From Aurantibacter_A sp039941195 (GTDB lineage Bacteria > Bacteroidota > Bacteroidia > Flavobacteriales > Flavobacteriaceae): a stretch of DNA of 64,000 nt. The DNA lies in the NCBI RefSeq assembly GCF_039941195.1, contig NZ_JBDVFA010000060.1:89471-153470 (forward strand), in the 5' to 3' direction. Positions 18,060-27,280 of this stretch are shown here, one piece after another. Below the pieces are notes generated by a model. That model searched no databases, was not told where the DNA came from, and worked only from the letters and a program-made list of their open reading frames with translations. A program made the position numbers and the translations under genes. Position 1 is the stretch's first letter. The number at the start of each line of letters is the position of its first letter.

Positions 18060-19046
18060 ATGATTGAATTCATTATTCGTCGTATTCTTTGGACGATTCC
18101 AATCCTTTTTTTGGTGTCGCTCTTAGCTTTTGCCATAATCCAAGCTCCTCCTGGTGACTTTGTTACTGCATTAAGTGCATCTTTAGCAGAACGAGGCGAA
18201 GAAGTTGACATGGCTCAGTTAGAGGCACTTCGAGCACGTTTCGGTCTGGACCAACCATTTTACGTTCAATATTGGAAATGGATTAGCGGTGTTGTTGTTG
18301 GCGATTTTGGAGTGTCATTTGAATGGCGCCAACCGGTAAGCGAACTTATTGGCGAGCGATTAGGATTATCTTTTATATTAGCTTTATCCACAATTTTATT
18401 TACTTGGGCACTAGCACTACCCATAGGCATTTATTCGGCAGTTAAAAAATATACGATTGGTGATTATATAGTTACCACAATAGGTTTTATTGGTTTGGCC
18501 ATGCCTAATTTTCTTTTAGCACTTGTGTTAATGTATGTTGGTGTTGTGCATTTAGGTAATGACGTTACCGGTTTGTTTTCGCCAGAATTTAGAAACGCCC
18601 CTTGGTCAATAGCCAAGTGTATTGACCTTTTTTCTCATTTGTGGATTCCTGTGATAATTCTAGGCACTTCTTCGACTGCAAGCATCATAAGAATAATGCG
18701 CGCCAACCTGCTCGACGAACTTCCAAAACCATATGTAACCACTGCCAGAGCAAAAGGACTCTCAGAATTTAAATTGTTAGTAAGATATCCCGTTCGAGTC
18801 GCACTTAACCCTTTCATTTCTACAATTGGCTGGATGTTTCCGCAAATAATAAGTGGCTCCGTAATTGTTTCAATTGTTTTGTCACTACCTACTGCTGGCC
18901 CCTTATTATTATCCTCACTTAAGGCACAAGACATGTATCTAGCAGGCTCCTTTGTATTATTACTCAGCATCCTGTCTGTAGTAGGAATGCTTGTTTCAGA
19001 CATATTACTCGCTATTGTTGACCCTCGAATCCGTGCAAAGAAATAA
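18060..19046 (+). CDS. ABC importer permease, OppB/YejB type
   Basis: A 328-residue inner-membrane permease with six predicted membrane helices. The N terminus MIEFIIRRILWTIPILFLVSLL and the early periplasmic loop ending in FGLDQPFYVQYWKW are typical of OppB/DppB proteins. The EAA-like coupling loop is seen around YVTTARAKGLSEFKLLVRYPVRVALNP. It pairs with the next gene to form the channel. It lies 106 bp after the binding-protein gene and 4 bp before the second permease. Confidence 0.92.
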   Translation: MIEFIIRRILWTIPILFLVSLLAFAIIQAPPGDFVTALSASLAERGEEVDMAQLEALRARFGLDQPFYVQYWKWISGVVVGDFGVSFEWRQPVSELIGERLGLSFILALSTILFTWALALPIGIYSAVKKYTIGDYIVTTIGFIGLAMPNFLLALVLMYVGVVHLGNDVTGLFSPEFRNAPWSIAKCIDLFSHLWIPVIILGTSSTASIIRIMRANLLDELPKPYVTTARAKGLSEFKLLVRYPVRVALNPFISTIGWMFPQIISGSVIVSIVLSLPTAGPLLLSSLKAQDMYLAGSFVLLLSILSVVGMLVSDILLAIVDPRIRAKK

Positions 19047-19050
19047 ACCG

Positions 19051-20199
19051 ATGAGCGAAACTTCTAAAAAGGTGAAAACACAAATTGAGGCACAATCCAA
19101 AAAGGATAATGCGTCTCAATGGCGATTAATGTGGAACAGTTTTCGACAACATAGACTTGCCATGTTTGGTGGAATCATAATTCTCTTATTTTATACTATT
19201 GCCTTATTTGCAGAATTTATAGCTCCATTCGATCCACACGCATCGACTTCAAAAAATGTATATCACCCACCCCAGCTCATTAAATTTATTGACTATGATG
19301 ACAATGGGAGTTGGTCTTATCGACCTCATGTGCAGTTAATGAAACTAGACCGAGACACTATTACCCTCGAAGGTAAATTTAGTCCCGTACAGGGAAGGAA
19401 AGTATATTTAAAATTATTCACCAAAGGAGACCCATATAAAATGTGGGGCAAATTTAATTTAAGTCGTCATTTAATCGCTCCTGTAAATCCAGATGAACGA
19501 TTTTATTTATTTGGCGCAGATCGGTTAGGTCGCGATATGTTGAGTCGCACTATAATGGGCACAAGAATATCAATGTCAATTGGACTTGTAGGGGTTGCGT
19601 TAAGTTTATTTATTGGAATTATTTTAGGAGGAATATCGGGTTATTATCGCGGAGTTACCGACACAATTATTCAACGTATTATTGAGATTATGATTGCCTT
19701 ACCCACTATACCACTATGGTTAGCACTAAGTGCAGCAATGCCTCAAGATTGGTCAACAACTACACGCTATTTTGCGATTACAATAATTTTATCTTTAGTT
19801 GGCTGGACAGAATTAGCGCGCGTAGTTCGAGGACGATTTTTAACGTTGAAATCTGAAGATTTTGTAATTGCTGCTAAACTCGATGGCGGATCACAATGGC
19901 GCATTATTTTTAGACATATTTTACCCTCCATGACTAGTCATATTATTGCCGCGGTAACTCTAGCTATACCGGCAATGATTCTAGCAGAAACCGCATTATC
20001 TTTCTTAGGACTAGGACTGCAACCACCCGCCGTGTCATGGGGAGTTCTCTTACTAGAAGTACAAAACATTAGATCTATAGCCGCTGGCCCATGGTTATTT
20101 CTACCAGGAGCAATGGTATTGATAGCAGTTCTTTCATTAAATTTTCTTGGTGACGGCTTACGTGATGCAGCTGATCCATATGCACGTAAAGACCATTGA
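19051..20199 (+). CDS. ABC importer permease, OppC/YejE type with enlarged periplasmic loop
   Basis: A 382-residue permease. A short cytoplasmic N terminus leads into membrane helix 1 (FGGIIILLFYTIALFAEFI). Then comes a loop of about 110 residues (DPHAS to GADRLGRDML) where typical OppC proteins have about 40, then five more helices. The coupling loop FVIAAKLDGGSQWRIIFRHILP and the terminal GDGLRDAADP are family marks. A large loop at this place is also seen in YejE. The frame extends upstream to 18991 but would overlap the previous gene, so the ATG at 19051 is chosen. It overlaps nothing and sits 4 bp after the first permease. Confidence 0.9.
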   Translation: MSETSKKVKTQIEAQSKKDNASQWRLMWNSFRQHRLAMFGGIIILLFYTIALFAEFIAPFDPHASTSKNVYHPPQLIKFIDYDDNGSWSYRPHVQLMKLDRDTITLEGKFSPVQGRKVYLKLFTKGDPYKMWGKFNLSRHLIAPVNPDERFYLFGADRLGRDMLSRTIMGTRISMSIGLVGVALSLFIGIILGGISGYYRGVTDTIIQRIIEIMIALPTIPLWLALSAAMPQDWSTTTRYFAITIILSLVGWTELARVVRGRFLTLKSEDFVIAAKLDGGSQWRIIFRHILPSMTSHIIAAVTLAIPAMILAETALSFLGLGLQPPAVSWGVLLLEVQNIRSIAAGPWLFLPGAMVLIAVLSLNFLGDGLRDAADPYARKDH

Positions 20200-20204
20200 T
20201 AAAA

Positions 20205-21941
20205 ATGAATAACACAACACAGAAAAATACGAACCCTACCGTACTAGAAATAAAAAACCTAGTGACCGAATTCCCTACACGTAAGGAAACATTTCGAGCT
20301 GTGGATAATGTTAGCTACTCTTTAAAGGCAGGCAAAACCCTTTGTGTAGTTGGTGAAAGTGGTAGCGGCAAAAGTGTTACTGCTAGATCTATATTGCAAA
20401 TTCTTGATGCGCCAGGAAGAATTGTTTCTGGCGAAATTCTATTACATACTCAAGGAGGAAAAACACTAAAGGAAAATCCTATAGATTTAGTACGTTTAAA
20501 ATCACGGTCTAGAGCAATACGTTCTATTCGTGGACGGGAGATTGCCATGATTTTTCAAGAACCTATGAGTTCATTATCTCCAATACATCGTATCGGAAAT
20601 CAAATAGCGGAAGTATTACAATTGCATGAAGGATTATCAAAAAAACAAGCTTGGGCTCGAAGTGTAATTTTACTTGAACAGGTAGGAATTCCTGAACCAG
20701 AAATTGCTGCTAAAAGGTTTTCGTTTGAATTTTCGGGAGGAATGCGGCAACGAGCAATGATTGCAATGGCTTTAGCCTGTAATCCATCTGTATTGATTGC
20801 TGATGAACCTACAACTGCACTAGATGTCACCACCCAAGCAGAGGTACTTGAGCTTATAAAATCAATACAGGCAGAACGAAATATGGCCGTTTTATTTATT
20901 ACTCATGATATTGGAGTTGTGGCGCAAATTGCCGATGAAGTTGTTGTAATGAAAAAAGGTAAAGTACTTGAAAAAGGTGATGTATTCAACATTTTTAAAA
21001 ATCCAAGTCATCCATACACACAGGAGTTAATTTCTAGTGCTCGAGAACTTGATCAACCTGCTATTCAGCGACTCGAAGCTAGAGCACGACAAAAAATAGG
21101 TAAACCGATATTAATAGCAGAAAATGTTCGCAAAGAGTTTGTTATTTCAAGTGGTATGTTTGGATTGAAAGCGAAAAAAGTAGCTGTAGGGTTAAAAGAC
21201 GCAAGCATTGAACTACATGCAGGAGAGAATTTAGGAATTGTAGGCGAAAGTGGCTCAGGAAAAACCACCTTAGCTAGGTGCTTACAACGCATCTATGATA
21301 ATACTGCTGGCAAGATCAATTATACTGACCGAAATGGTAAATCTGTGAATCTTGGGGAATTAAAAAGCAATCAATTACGACCCTATTGGCGTGATATCCG
21401 CACTATTTTTCAAGACCCATTCGGGTCCCTTAATCCAAGGATGACTATTGCTAAAATTATTGGGGAACCTATGCTTGTTTCTGGTGAACTTTCAGGTCGA
21501 GAACTTGATATGCGCGTAGAAGAACTACTAGAACTTGTTGGACTTCCAGCATCTGCAGCCCAGCGATATCCCCATGCCTTTTCAGGCGGTCAACGACAAC
21601 GAGTTGCAATTGCAAGAGCTATTGGTCCTAAACCAAGAATAATTATAGCAGATGAACCAACTTCTGCACTGGATTTAAGTTTACGATCAAAAACGCTTGA
21701 TTTACTATTAACACTACAAGATCAAATGGACCTCAGCTTTATTTTCGTTACCCATGACATTTCAGTTGTGCGTTATTTTTGTGACCGAGTAGCTGTTATG
21801 TACAAAGGGGAAATTATTGAAGTGGGTGATTCAGAAACAGTCTGCACTAATCCAAAACATTTATATACGCAATCATTATTATCCGCAGTTCCGAAACCAG
21901 ACCCTATGCAAAGAAGTAATAAAAGAATTATCTATTCTTAA
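20205..21941 (+). CDS. ABC importer ATPase, fused OppD-OppF (YejF-like)
   Basis: A 578-residue protein holding two ABC ATPase domains in tandem. Domain 1 has Walker A GESGSGKS (residues 50-57), signature FSGGMRQR and Walker B/D-loop LIADEPTTALD. Domain 2 has GESGSGKT, signature FSGGQRQR and IIADEPTSALD. Both halves look intact. In most Opp systems the two ATPases are separate proteins; a fused form is known for YejF. ATG 20205 lies 5 bp after the stop of the permease. The four genes 15980-21941 therefore encode a complete importer. Confidence 0.93.
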   Translation: MNNTTQKNTNPTVLEIKNLVTEFPTRKETFRAVDNVSYSLKAGKTLCVVGESGSGKSVTARSILQILDAPGRIVSGEILLHTQGGKTLKENPIDLVRLKSRSRAIRSIRGREIAMIFQEPMSSLSPIHRIGNQIAEVLQLHEGLSKKQAWARSVILLEQVGIPEPEIAAKRFSFEFSGGMRQRAMIAMALACNPSVLIADEPTTALDVTTQAEVLELIKSIQAERNMAVLFITHDIGVVAQIADEVVVMKKGKVLEKGDVFNIFKNPSHPYTQELISSARELDQPAIQRLEARARQKIGKPILIAENVRKEFVISSGMFGLKAKKVAVGLKDASIELHAGENLGIVGESGSGKTTLARCLQRIYDNTAGKINYTDRNGKSVNLGELKSNQLRPYWRDIRTIFQDPFGSLNPRMTIAKIIGEPMLVSGELSGRELDMRVEELLELVGLPASAAQRYPHAFSGGQRQRVAIARAIGPKPRIIIADEPTSALDLSLRSKTLDLLLTLQDQMDLSFIFVTHDISVVRYFCDRVAVMYKGEIIEVGDSETVCTNPKHLYTQSLLSAVPKPDPMQRSNKRIIYS

Positions 21942-21960
21942 ACACAAAGAAGAAATAACT

Positions 21961-22728
21961 ATGTTAGAAAATTGGTTCTCATTAAAAGGAAAAGTAGCTC
22001 TTGTAACAGGAGGCTATCGTGGACTTGGACTTTCCATAGCACAGGCCTTAGCCAGTGCTGGAGCTAAAGTTTATATAAACGGACGTAATGCCGAGGGTGT
22101 TAAAAAAACGGTATCTGAATTACGTGAAAAAGGTACGAATGTCGAAGAAGCTGTCTTTGATATTACTGATGAAAAGTCTGTAATTGCTACTATTCGTAAA
22201 ATAGAAAACAACGATTGCAGTATTGATATTTTAGTAAACAATGCTGGAATTCAACGTCGAAGCCCATTAGTGGATATGTCTGTTGAAGATTTTGAAGCAG
22301 TTATTCAAACAAATTTAAGTGCAGCTTTTATTGTCGCTAAAACAGTGGTACCTGGCATGCAAGAAAAAAAAGCAGGTAAAATAATTAACATTTGTTCTTT
22401 GATGAGTAGTTTGGCCCGAAAGACTACCGGAAATTATGCCGCTGCCAAAGGCGGACTTGAAATGCTAACTAAAGCTATGACGGCGGAATGGGCTGAACAA
22501 AATATTCAAGTTAATGGAATAGCTCCTGGATATTTTGCTACAGAGATGACTAAACCTCTAGTTGAAGACAAATCTTTTAATGATTGGATATGCGGCCGAA
22601 CTCCCTCTGCTCGGTGGGGCAAACCGGAAGAATTACAAGCCTTAGCAGTATTTCTTGCTTCAAGTGGCTCTAGCTTTGTTAATGGGCAAGTTGTTATTGT
22701 GGATGGCGGACTTAGTTCTGTAATCTAA
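21961..22728 (+). CDS. SDR oxidoreductase, IdnO/gluconate 5-dehydrogenase-like
   Basis: A 255-residue classical short-chain dehydrogenase. NAD(P)-binding TGGYRGLG near the N terminus, NNAG, catalytic Ser in ICSLMSS and YAAAK (Tyr and Lys) are all present. The stretch IQVNGIAPGYFATEM matches the IdnO/5-keto-gluconate reductase group. Such enzymes reduce keto-uronates or keto-aldonates. Next to a mannonate dehydratase it may act as a fructuronate or mannuronate reductase making mannonate (inference). The open frame starts at 21817, but those residues overlap the ATPase gene; ATG 21961 gives the normal SDR start. Confidence 0.87.
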   Translation: MLENWFSLKGKVALVTGGYRGLGLSIAQALASAGAKVYINGRNAEGVKKTVSELREKGTNVEEAVFDITDEKSVIATIRKIENNDCSIDILVNNAGIQRRSPLVDMSVEDFEAVIQTNLSAAFIVAKTVVPGMQEKKAGKIINICSLMSSLARKTTGNYAAAKGGLEMLTKAMTAEWAEQNIQVNGIAPGYFATEMTKPLVEDKSFNDWICGRTPSARWGKPEELQALAVFLASSGSSFVNGQVVIVDGGLSSVI

Positions 22729-22788
22729 ACTTTAGATTTATTTTTTTTTGATAAAACAATTAATCGCTATGAATAAAAAAATACTGAA

Positions 22789-24309
22789 ATGAAGATCAAT
22801 CTAATTCTAATCTTTTCTTGTTCTTTTCTACTTTTTATTTCCTGTGGAAAAACTTCAAATTCAAACAACACCTATGTACAAGATATTAAGGAATTAAAAG
22901 AAGCTATTCATCAAGCAAAACCAGGTAGTGAAATTATACTCAGCAATGGAATTTGGAAAGATGTGCAAATCAATTTTTATGGAAATGGTACAAAAGAAAA
23001 TCCAATAACCCTAAAAGCTGAAACCGAAGGCAAGGTTTTTATTGAAGGGCAATCGTTCTTTCACCTCGGTGGCGAATTTTTAAATGTCGAAGGTTTACAT
23101 TTTAGAAATGGCTTCTCTCCTAATACGGGTATTATACGGTTCAAAATTGGACTAGATAGTGTTGCGAATAATAGTAGTGTTAAGAATTGTGTAATTGAAG
23201 AATTCAACAATCCTAACGTATCTATATACAATCAGTGGATTGAATTTTTCGGCAAACATAATCAAATAAACCACTGCTACATCTCTGGAAAAACCAATAA
23301 TGGCCCAACTTTAATGGTGTATCATAATGGAAATGAAAACACCAGTAATTATCATCAAATAGTTAATAATTATTTTGGTGCGCGACCTAGAAATAGCGGA
23401 ACCAACGCGCATACTATTCAACTTGGAAATAGCAAAACAAGATTAACTCCAGGAAGAGCAACTTTTTCGAATAATTATTTCGAAGCTTGTAATGGCGATG
23501 AACAAATTATTTCAGATATGACAAATTACAATTCGTTTATCAACAATATTTTTTACAAATGTGAAGGTGCTCTAGTCTTACGACATGGAAATTTCGCTAC
23601 AGTAGATAAAAATATATTTATTGGAGGCGACGAATCTAATTTATATGGAGGACTAAGTGTCATGAACACAGGACACTGGATTACCAATAATTATTTTTAT
23701 AAAATAAAAGGAGAAGGATTTAAAAGTCCGCTTGCTATAATGAATGGCATTAAAAATACTCCCTTGCAAGGATTCAGACAGGTTACTGACGTTGTAATCG
23801 CTTTTAATAGCTGGATAGATTGCCAATCAACTTGGCAAATAGGTGTTGGACAAAACAAGGCAAGTATTGATTCACTTCCATTTACTGAAATTAGATCAGA
23901 ACCTCCCATACGTTCAATCATAGCCAATAACTTAATTTACAACACTCAAGTTGATGCCTCACCTCTAATTAATTTTGACGACATGGATGGCATCGCGTTT
24001 AAAAACAACATTATTGATAATAGTGGCGAACAGTATATGGAATTCAATGTTTTCAGAAATGAAAAGTTAAAAATGAAACAGCTAAATGATTGGTTGTTTA
24101 TCCCTGATGATGAAAAAAGTCAAAAATTAAACGAAGTATTCTACGGTTATGATTTTGGCAAGATAAAAAATGATCTTTTTGAAAATTCAAGAACAGTCAA
24201 TAATAGTGTAGGGGCAATTAACAATTTCGAAACCATCGAAAATTTCCAAATTAACAAGAAACGATATGGCCCAAAATGGTACTCACCTGCAAAATTTAGC
24301 ATAAAATGA
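22789..24309 (+). CDS. PL6-family paralogue lacking the catalytic lysine
   Basis: A 506-residue lipoprotein (lipobox LFISC) with one PL6 beta-helix domain and no second domain. It is clearly homologous to the next gene product along its length. At the PL6 active site, aligned on the NG(E/D)..IIS motif, it has D237, Q239 and M244 where the other two PL6 proteins here have Glu, Glu and Lys; only the Arg (R265) remains. The conserved GET(L/V)RIG segment is AHTIQLG. Lys is the assumed catalytic base in PL6, so normal lyase activity is doubtful. It may be a binding protein, a lyase with another mechanism, or decaying. It overlaps the next gene by 4 bp (ATGA). Confidence 0.85.
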   Translation: MKINLILIFSCSFLLFISCGKTSNSNNTYVQDIKELKEAIHQAKPGSEIILSNGIWKDVQINFYGNGTKENPITLKAETEGKVFIEGQSFFHLGGEFLNVEGLHFRNGFSPNTGIIRFKIGLDSVANNSSVKNCVIEEFNNPNVSIYNQWIEFFGKHNQINHCYISGKTNNGPTLMVYHNGNENTSNYHQIVNNYFGARPRNSGTNAHTIQLGNSKTRLTPGRATFSNNYFEACNGDEQIISDMTNYNSFINNIFYKCEGALVLRHGNFATVDKNIFIGGDESNLYGGLSVMNTGHWITNNYFYKIKGEGFKSPLAIMNGIKNTPLQGFRQVTDVVIAFNSWIDCQSTWQIGVGQNKASIDSLPFTEIRSEPPIRSIIANNLIYNTQVDASPLINFDDMDGIAFKNNIIDNSGEQYMEFNVFRNEKLKMKQLNDWLFIPDDEKSQKLNEVFYGYDFGKIKNDLFENSRTVNNSVGAINNFETIENFQINKKRYGPKWYSPAKFSIK

Positions 24310-26615
24310 AAAATTGTTTATCAATAGTCTTCATAGCATTTCTACTTTATTCTTGCGGTAAGGAATTAAATACCGAAGGCATTTTAGTAACCAATATTAA
24401 CGAGTTAAACAATGCAATAAACAAGGCCACCCCAGGTCGTGAAATTATTCTTGCCAATGGAATTTGGACAGATGTACAAATCAAGTTTTTTGGAAAAGGA
24501 ACAAAAGAAGCACCTATAAAGCTCCGTGCCGAAACTCCTGGAGAAGTTTTTATTGAAGGGCAATCATTTTTACATTTAGGTGGAGAAAACCTGATTGTAA
24601 GCGGATTATACTTTCGCAATGGATATACTCCTTCATCTGGAATTATAAGGTACAAAATTGGTTTAGACAGCGTAGCTAACAACAGTAGAGTTACTGAATG
24701 CGTTATTGAAGATTTCACACAACCAAGTCGTTTAATAAGTGATAGATGGATAGAATTTTACGGCAAGCACAATCAAATGGATCATTGTTATATCGCTGGA
24801 AAATCTAACGACGGCAATACTTTAATGGTTTGGCACACTGGTAATGAAAACACTAACAATCATCATCAAATTGTTCATAATTATTTTGGCCCGCGACCTA
24901 GAAAAGGTGGACCAAGAGGAGAAACTGTACGCATAGGAAATCCACAAATGACCCCGGGCTATGTAAATGTATCAAACAACTTTTTTGAGGCGTGTAATGG
25001 AGAAGTTGAAATAGTTTCAGACAAAGCGGACTTCAATATTTTTAGAAATAACATCTTCTATAAGTGCGAGGGATCATTGGTGCTTAGACATGCCAACTAT
25101 GGCACTGTTGATGGCAATATTTTTATAGGCGATGATGACTCTGACTTTTATGGTGGTATTCGGCTTGTAAATACCGGACATTGGATTACTAACAATTATT
25201 TTTATAAAATTAGAGGTGAAGCCTTCAGAACTCCGCTTGCCGTAATGAATGGAATTCCGAACTCTATTTCTAATAGGTACAAGCAAGTTACAGATGCCGT
25301 TATCGCATATAATACTTGGGTAGATTGCAAATCGCCTTGGCAAATAGGGATTGGACAAAACAGAGCAAGCTCTGATGTTTTGCCTGCAAGTGAAATTCGC
25401 TCATTACCGCCAATACGAACTACTATTGCTAATAATTTAATTTACAACACCGCAGCAGACCCATCACCTATAGTAGACCATGATAGCATCAATGGCATAT
25501 TATTTAAAAATAACATTATCGATAATAATGGAGTTAAATATTCGAAGTTCAGAGTTTTAAATAACGAGAATATAAAAATGAAACAAGTAAATGAATGGCT
25601 TTTTGTTCCTGAAAATAATGAAAATGATTTTTTGAAAGAAACATATAAAGGGTATGATTTTGGCAGTATTAAGACTGACCTTTTTGGGGATTCAAGATTA
25701 GAAAAAAACAGAATAGGCGCTATCAATAAATTCGAAACAGCCAAAAAGTTTGTAATTGATAAGAAAAAGTACGGTCCAGAATGGTTCACTACAGAGAAAA
25801 TAGAGAAAGAACCTACTATTTATAAAGTCACTTCTAAAAAAGGTGAACTTAACAAAATGATAAATCAGGCAAATTCCGGAGATATTATTGAGCTTGTAGA
25901 TGAAATTTACCATGTTACAACTTCAATAAAAATTGATAAGGATATAACGCTGAAATCTATTGGAGAAAACAAAACGCAACTCTTATTCGAAGGACAAGAG
26001 AATACACCAGTATTTGAAATGAACCCTAAAGGTGTTATCCATCTGGATAATATTTCAATTAAAGGTCAAAAGCATCATATGGCTTTTGCTCCTTTAGAAA
26101 AGAATATGTCATCAGCCTATAAATTGTTTGTCGATAATTGTGTTATTGATGGATTTGATATCGTACTAATAGCATCTAAAGGATCATTTGCTGATACCAT
26201 AACTGTAAACAATACGAGTATACAAAATTGCGAAAATGGCATTATACTAGCTGCTGACGAAAAGGGTGATTATAATGCGGAAATGGTAACCTTTAATCAA
26301 TGTGATTTTTTTAATATTAATAAAGATGTGATTAATTTCTACAGAGGTGGGTACGATGAATCTACAATTGGTGGAGTTTTAACCTTGTCGAACAACAACT
26401 TTTCTTCTTGTGGAAGCAAAGAAGAAAGTGGATTATTAATAAAGACACGAGGAATTATCAATGTAAACATTAAAGATAATACCTTCAAAAACAATCCTAT
26501 TAAATTAGTGGCTTTATTATGGGGTGCTAAGAATAATCATCATAGCAACAACACAATTATTCAATCCGGATATATAAAAGTAGAAGAACAACAAAAACTC
26601 GATTTACTTTACTAA
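24306..26615 (+). CDS. Alginate lyase, PL6 family (two-domain lipoprotein)
   Basis: A 769-residue lipoprotein (lipobox LLYSC near residue 17) with an N-terminal PL6 beta-helix domain (to about residue 500) and a C-terminal second helix domain. Active-site residues are complete: E233, E235, K240 and R261, with the GETVRIG segment intact. The N-terminal domain is much closer to the preceding gene product than to the PL6 at 4694, pointing to a local tandem duplication. The C-terminal domain (from TSKKGELNKMINQANSGDII) resembles that of the 4694 protein. It is the last gene of the long GntR-ABC-PL6 operon. Poly-G or poly-MG preference cannot be read from sequence. Confidence 0.9.
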   Translation: MKNCLSIVFIAFLLYSCGKELNTEGILVTNINELNNAINKATPGREIILANGIWTDVQIKFFGKGTKEAPIKLRAETPGEVFIEGQSFLHLGGENLIVSGLYFRNGYTPSSGIIRYKIGLDSVANNSRVTECVIEDFTQPSRLISDRWIEFYGKHNQMDHCYIAGKSNDGNTLMVWHTGNENTNNHHQIVHNYFGPRPRKGGPRGETVRIGNPQMTPGYVNVSNNFFEACNGEVEIVSDKADFNIFRNNIFYKCEGSLVLRHANYGTVDGNIFIGDDDSDFYGGIRLVNTGHWITNNYFYKIRGEAFRTPLAVMNGIPNSISNRYKQVTDAVIAYNTWVDCKSPWQIGIGQNRASSDVLPASEIRSLPPIRTTIANNLIYNTAADPSPIVDHDSINGILFKNNIIDNNGVKYSKFRVLNNENIKMKQVNEWLFVPENNENDFLKETYKGYDFGSIKTDLFGDSRLEKNRIGAINKFETAKKFVIDKKKYGPEWFTTEKIEKEPTIYKVTSKKGELNKMINQANSGDIIELVDEIYHVTTSIKIDKDITLKSIGENKTQLLFEGQENTPVFEMNPKGVIHLDNISIKGQKHHMAFAPLEKNMSSAYKLFVDNCVIDGFDIVLIASKGSFADTITVNNTSIQNCENGIILAADEKGDYNAEMVTFNQCDFFNINKDVINFYRGGYDESTIGGVLTLSNNNFSSCGSKEESGLLIKTRGIINVNIKDNTFKNNPIKLVALLWGAKNNHHSNNTIIQSGYIKVEEQQKLDLLY

Positions 26616-26935
26616 AAAAAGCATGCCCTTACTTACCCTTCCTACAAATTAACATAAATCTTAGGTAGCCTAACCTGGATTTAAACAAACTATTTATCTC
26701 TTAAAGTTTTGAGAAAACAAACGATTAGTTAACTAAATCTTAAACATTTTTTGTTTCAATTCACGACTATTTAGCTTCAAAATTGGCCTGCATTCAAAAA
26801 AATTAGAAGAATTTTAAAATTATTTAATCACCACAAACTACTACAAAATCAATATCTGTAGCTGTTTTTTGTCAATTTCTAAAAAAACACCAGTGTTAAT
26901 TTCGTATTTAATTTTTCATTAACAAAAGAATAACA

Positions 26936-26943
26936 TATATTTG
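26936..26943 (+). promoter_or_regulatory. -7 element of the susCD promoter
   Basis: TATATTTG, matching TAnnTTTG. Its last three bases are the first three bases of the operator array. A TTTTTC about 20 bp upstream is the best but weak candidate for the -33 part. Confidence 0.55.
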
Positions 26944-26978
26944 GTCAACCAATTTGGTAAACCAGTATGGTAAACCAA
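26941..26978. promoter_or_regulatory. Triple tandem operator (three TGGTNNACCA, 13-bp period)
   Basis: TGGTCAACCA (26942-26951), TGGTAAACCA (26955-26964) and TGGTAAACCA (26968-26977), each separated by 3 bp. This is the densest array of the set and it begins inside the -7 element of susCD, so strong repression of the outer-membrane importer in the absence of inducer is expected (inference). Confidence 0.8.
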
Positions 26979-27280
26979 ACAAATGTTTTTCTAACTAATC
27001 TAATGTCAAAAAGATAATTGCCAATGAAATACTAAAAAAGCATGAAAAAGGATGGGCACATATCCTTACTAAACAACAAAACATTACTTCATTCTTAGAG
27101 GAAGTAACAATTACAAGATATTAAGAATACTAAAAATTATATAATCTATAAACTAAGAAAAAACTATTTCCTTAGTAAGATTTTTCTTTTTTAGTGAGAT
27201 TTAAAAAGAAAATTTGATTGATAAAATCATCTTAAAACTCGGCTCAACCGAATAGCATTATTAACTTAATTTTAATACAA

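Larger units (their letters stand above)
26616..27280. other. Regulatory region upstream of SusC/SusD
   Basis: About 665 bp without a gene. It contains a triple operator at 26941-26978 merged with a TATATTTG promoter element. An AT-rich inverted repeat lies further down (AAGAAAAA about 27156-27163 with TTTTTCTT about 27182-27189), which could form a leader hairpin in a transcript of about 330 nt before the SusC start. A looser palindrome TAGTTAACTA lies at 26726-26735. No clear terminator for the PL6 operon was seen. Confidence 0.6.

Noticed and set aside
26726..26735. Palindrome TAGTTAACTA upstream of susC
   Set aside because: It lacks the GG/CC core, lies about 200 bp upstream of the promoter and has no phased partner; treated as chance.
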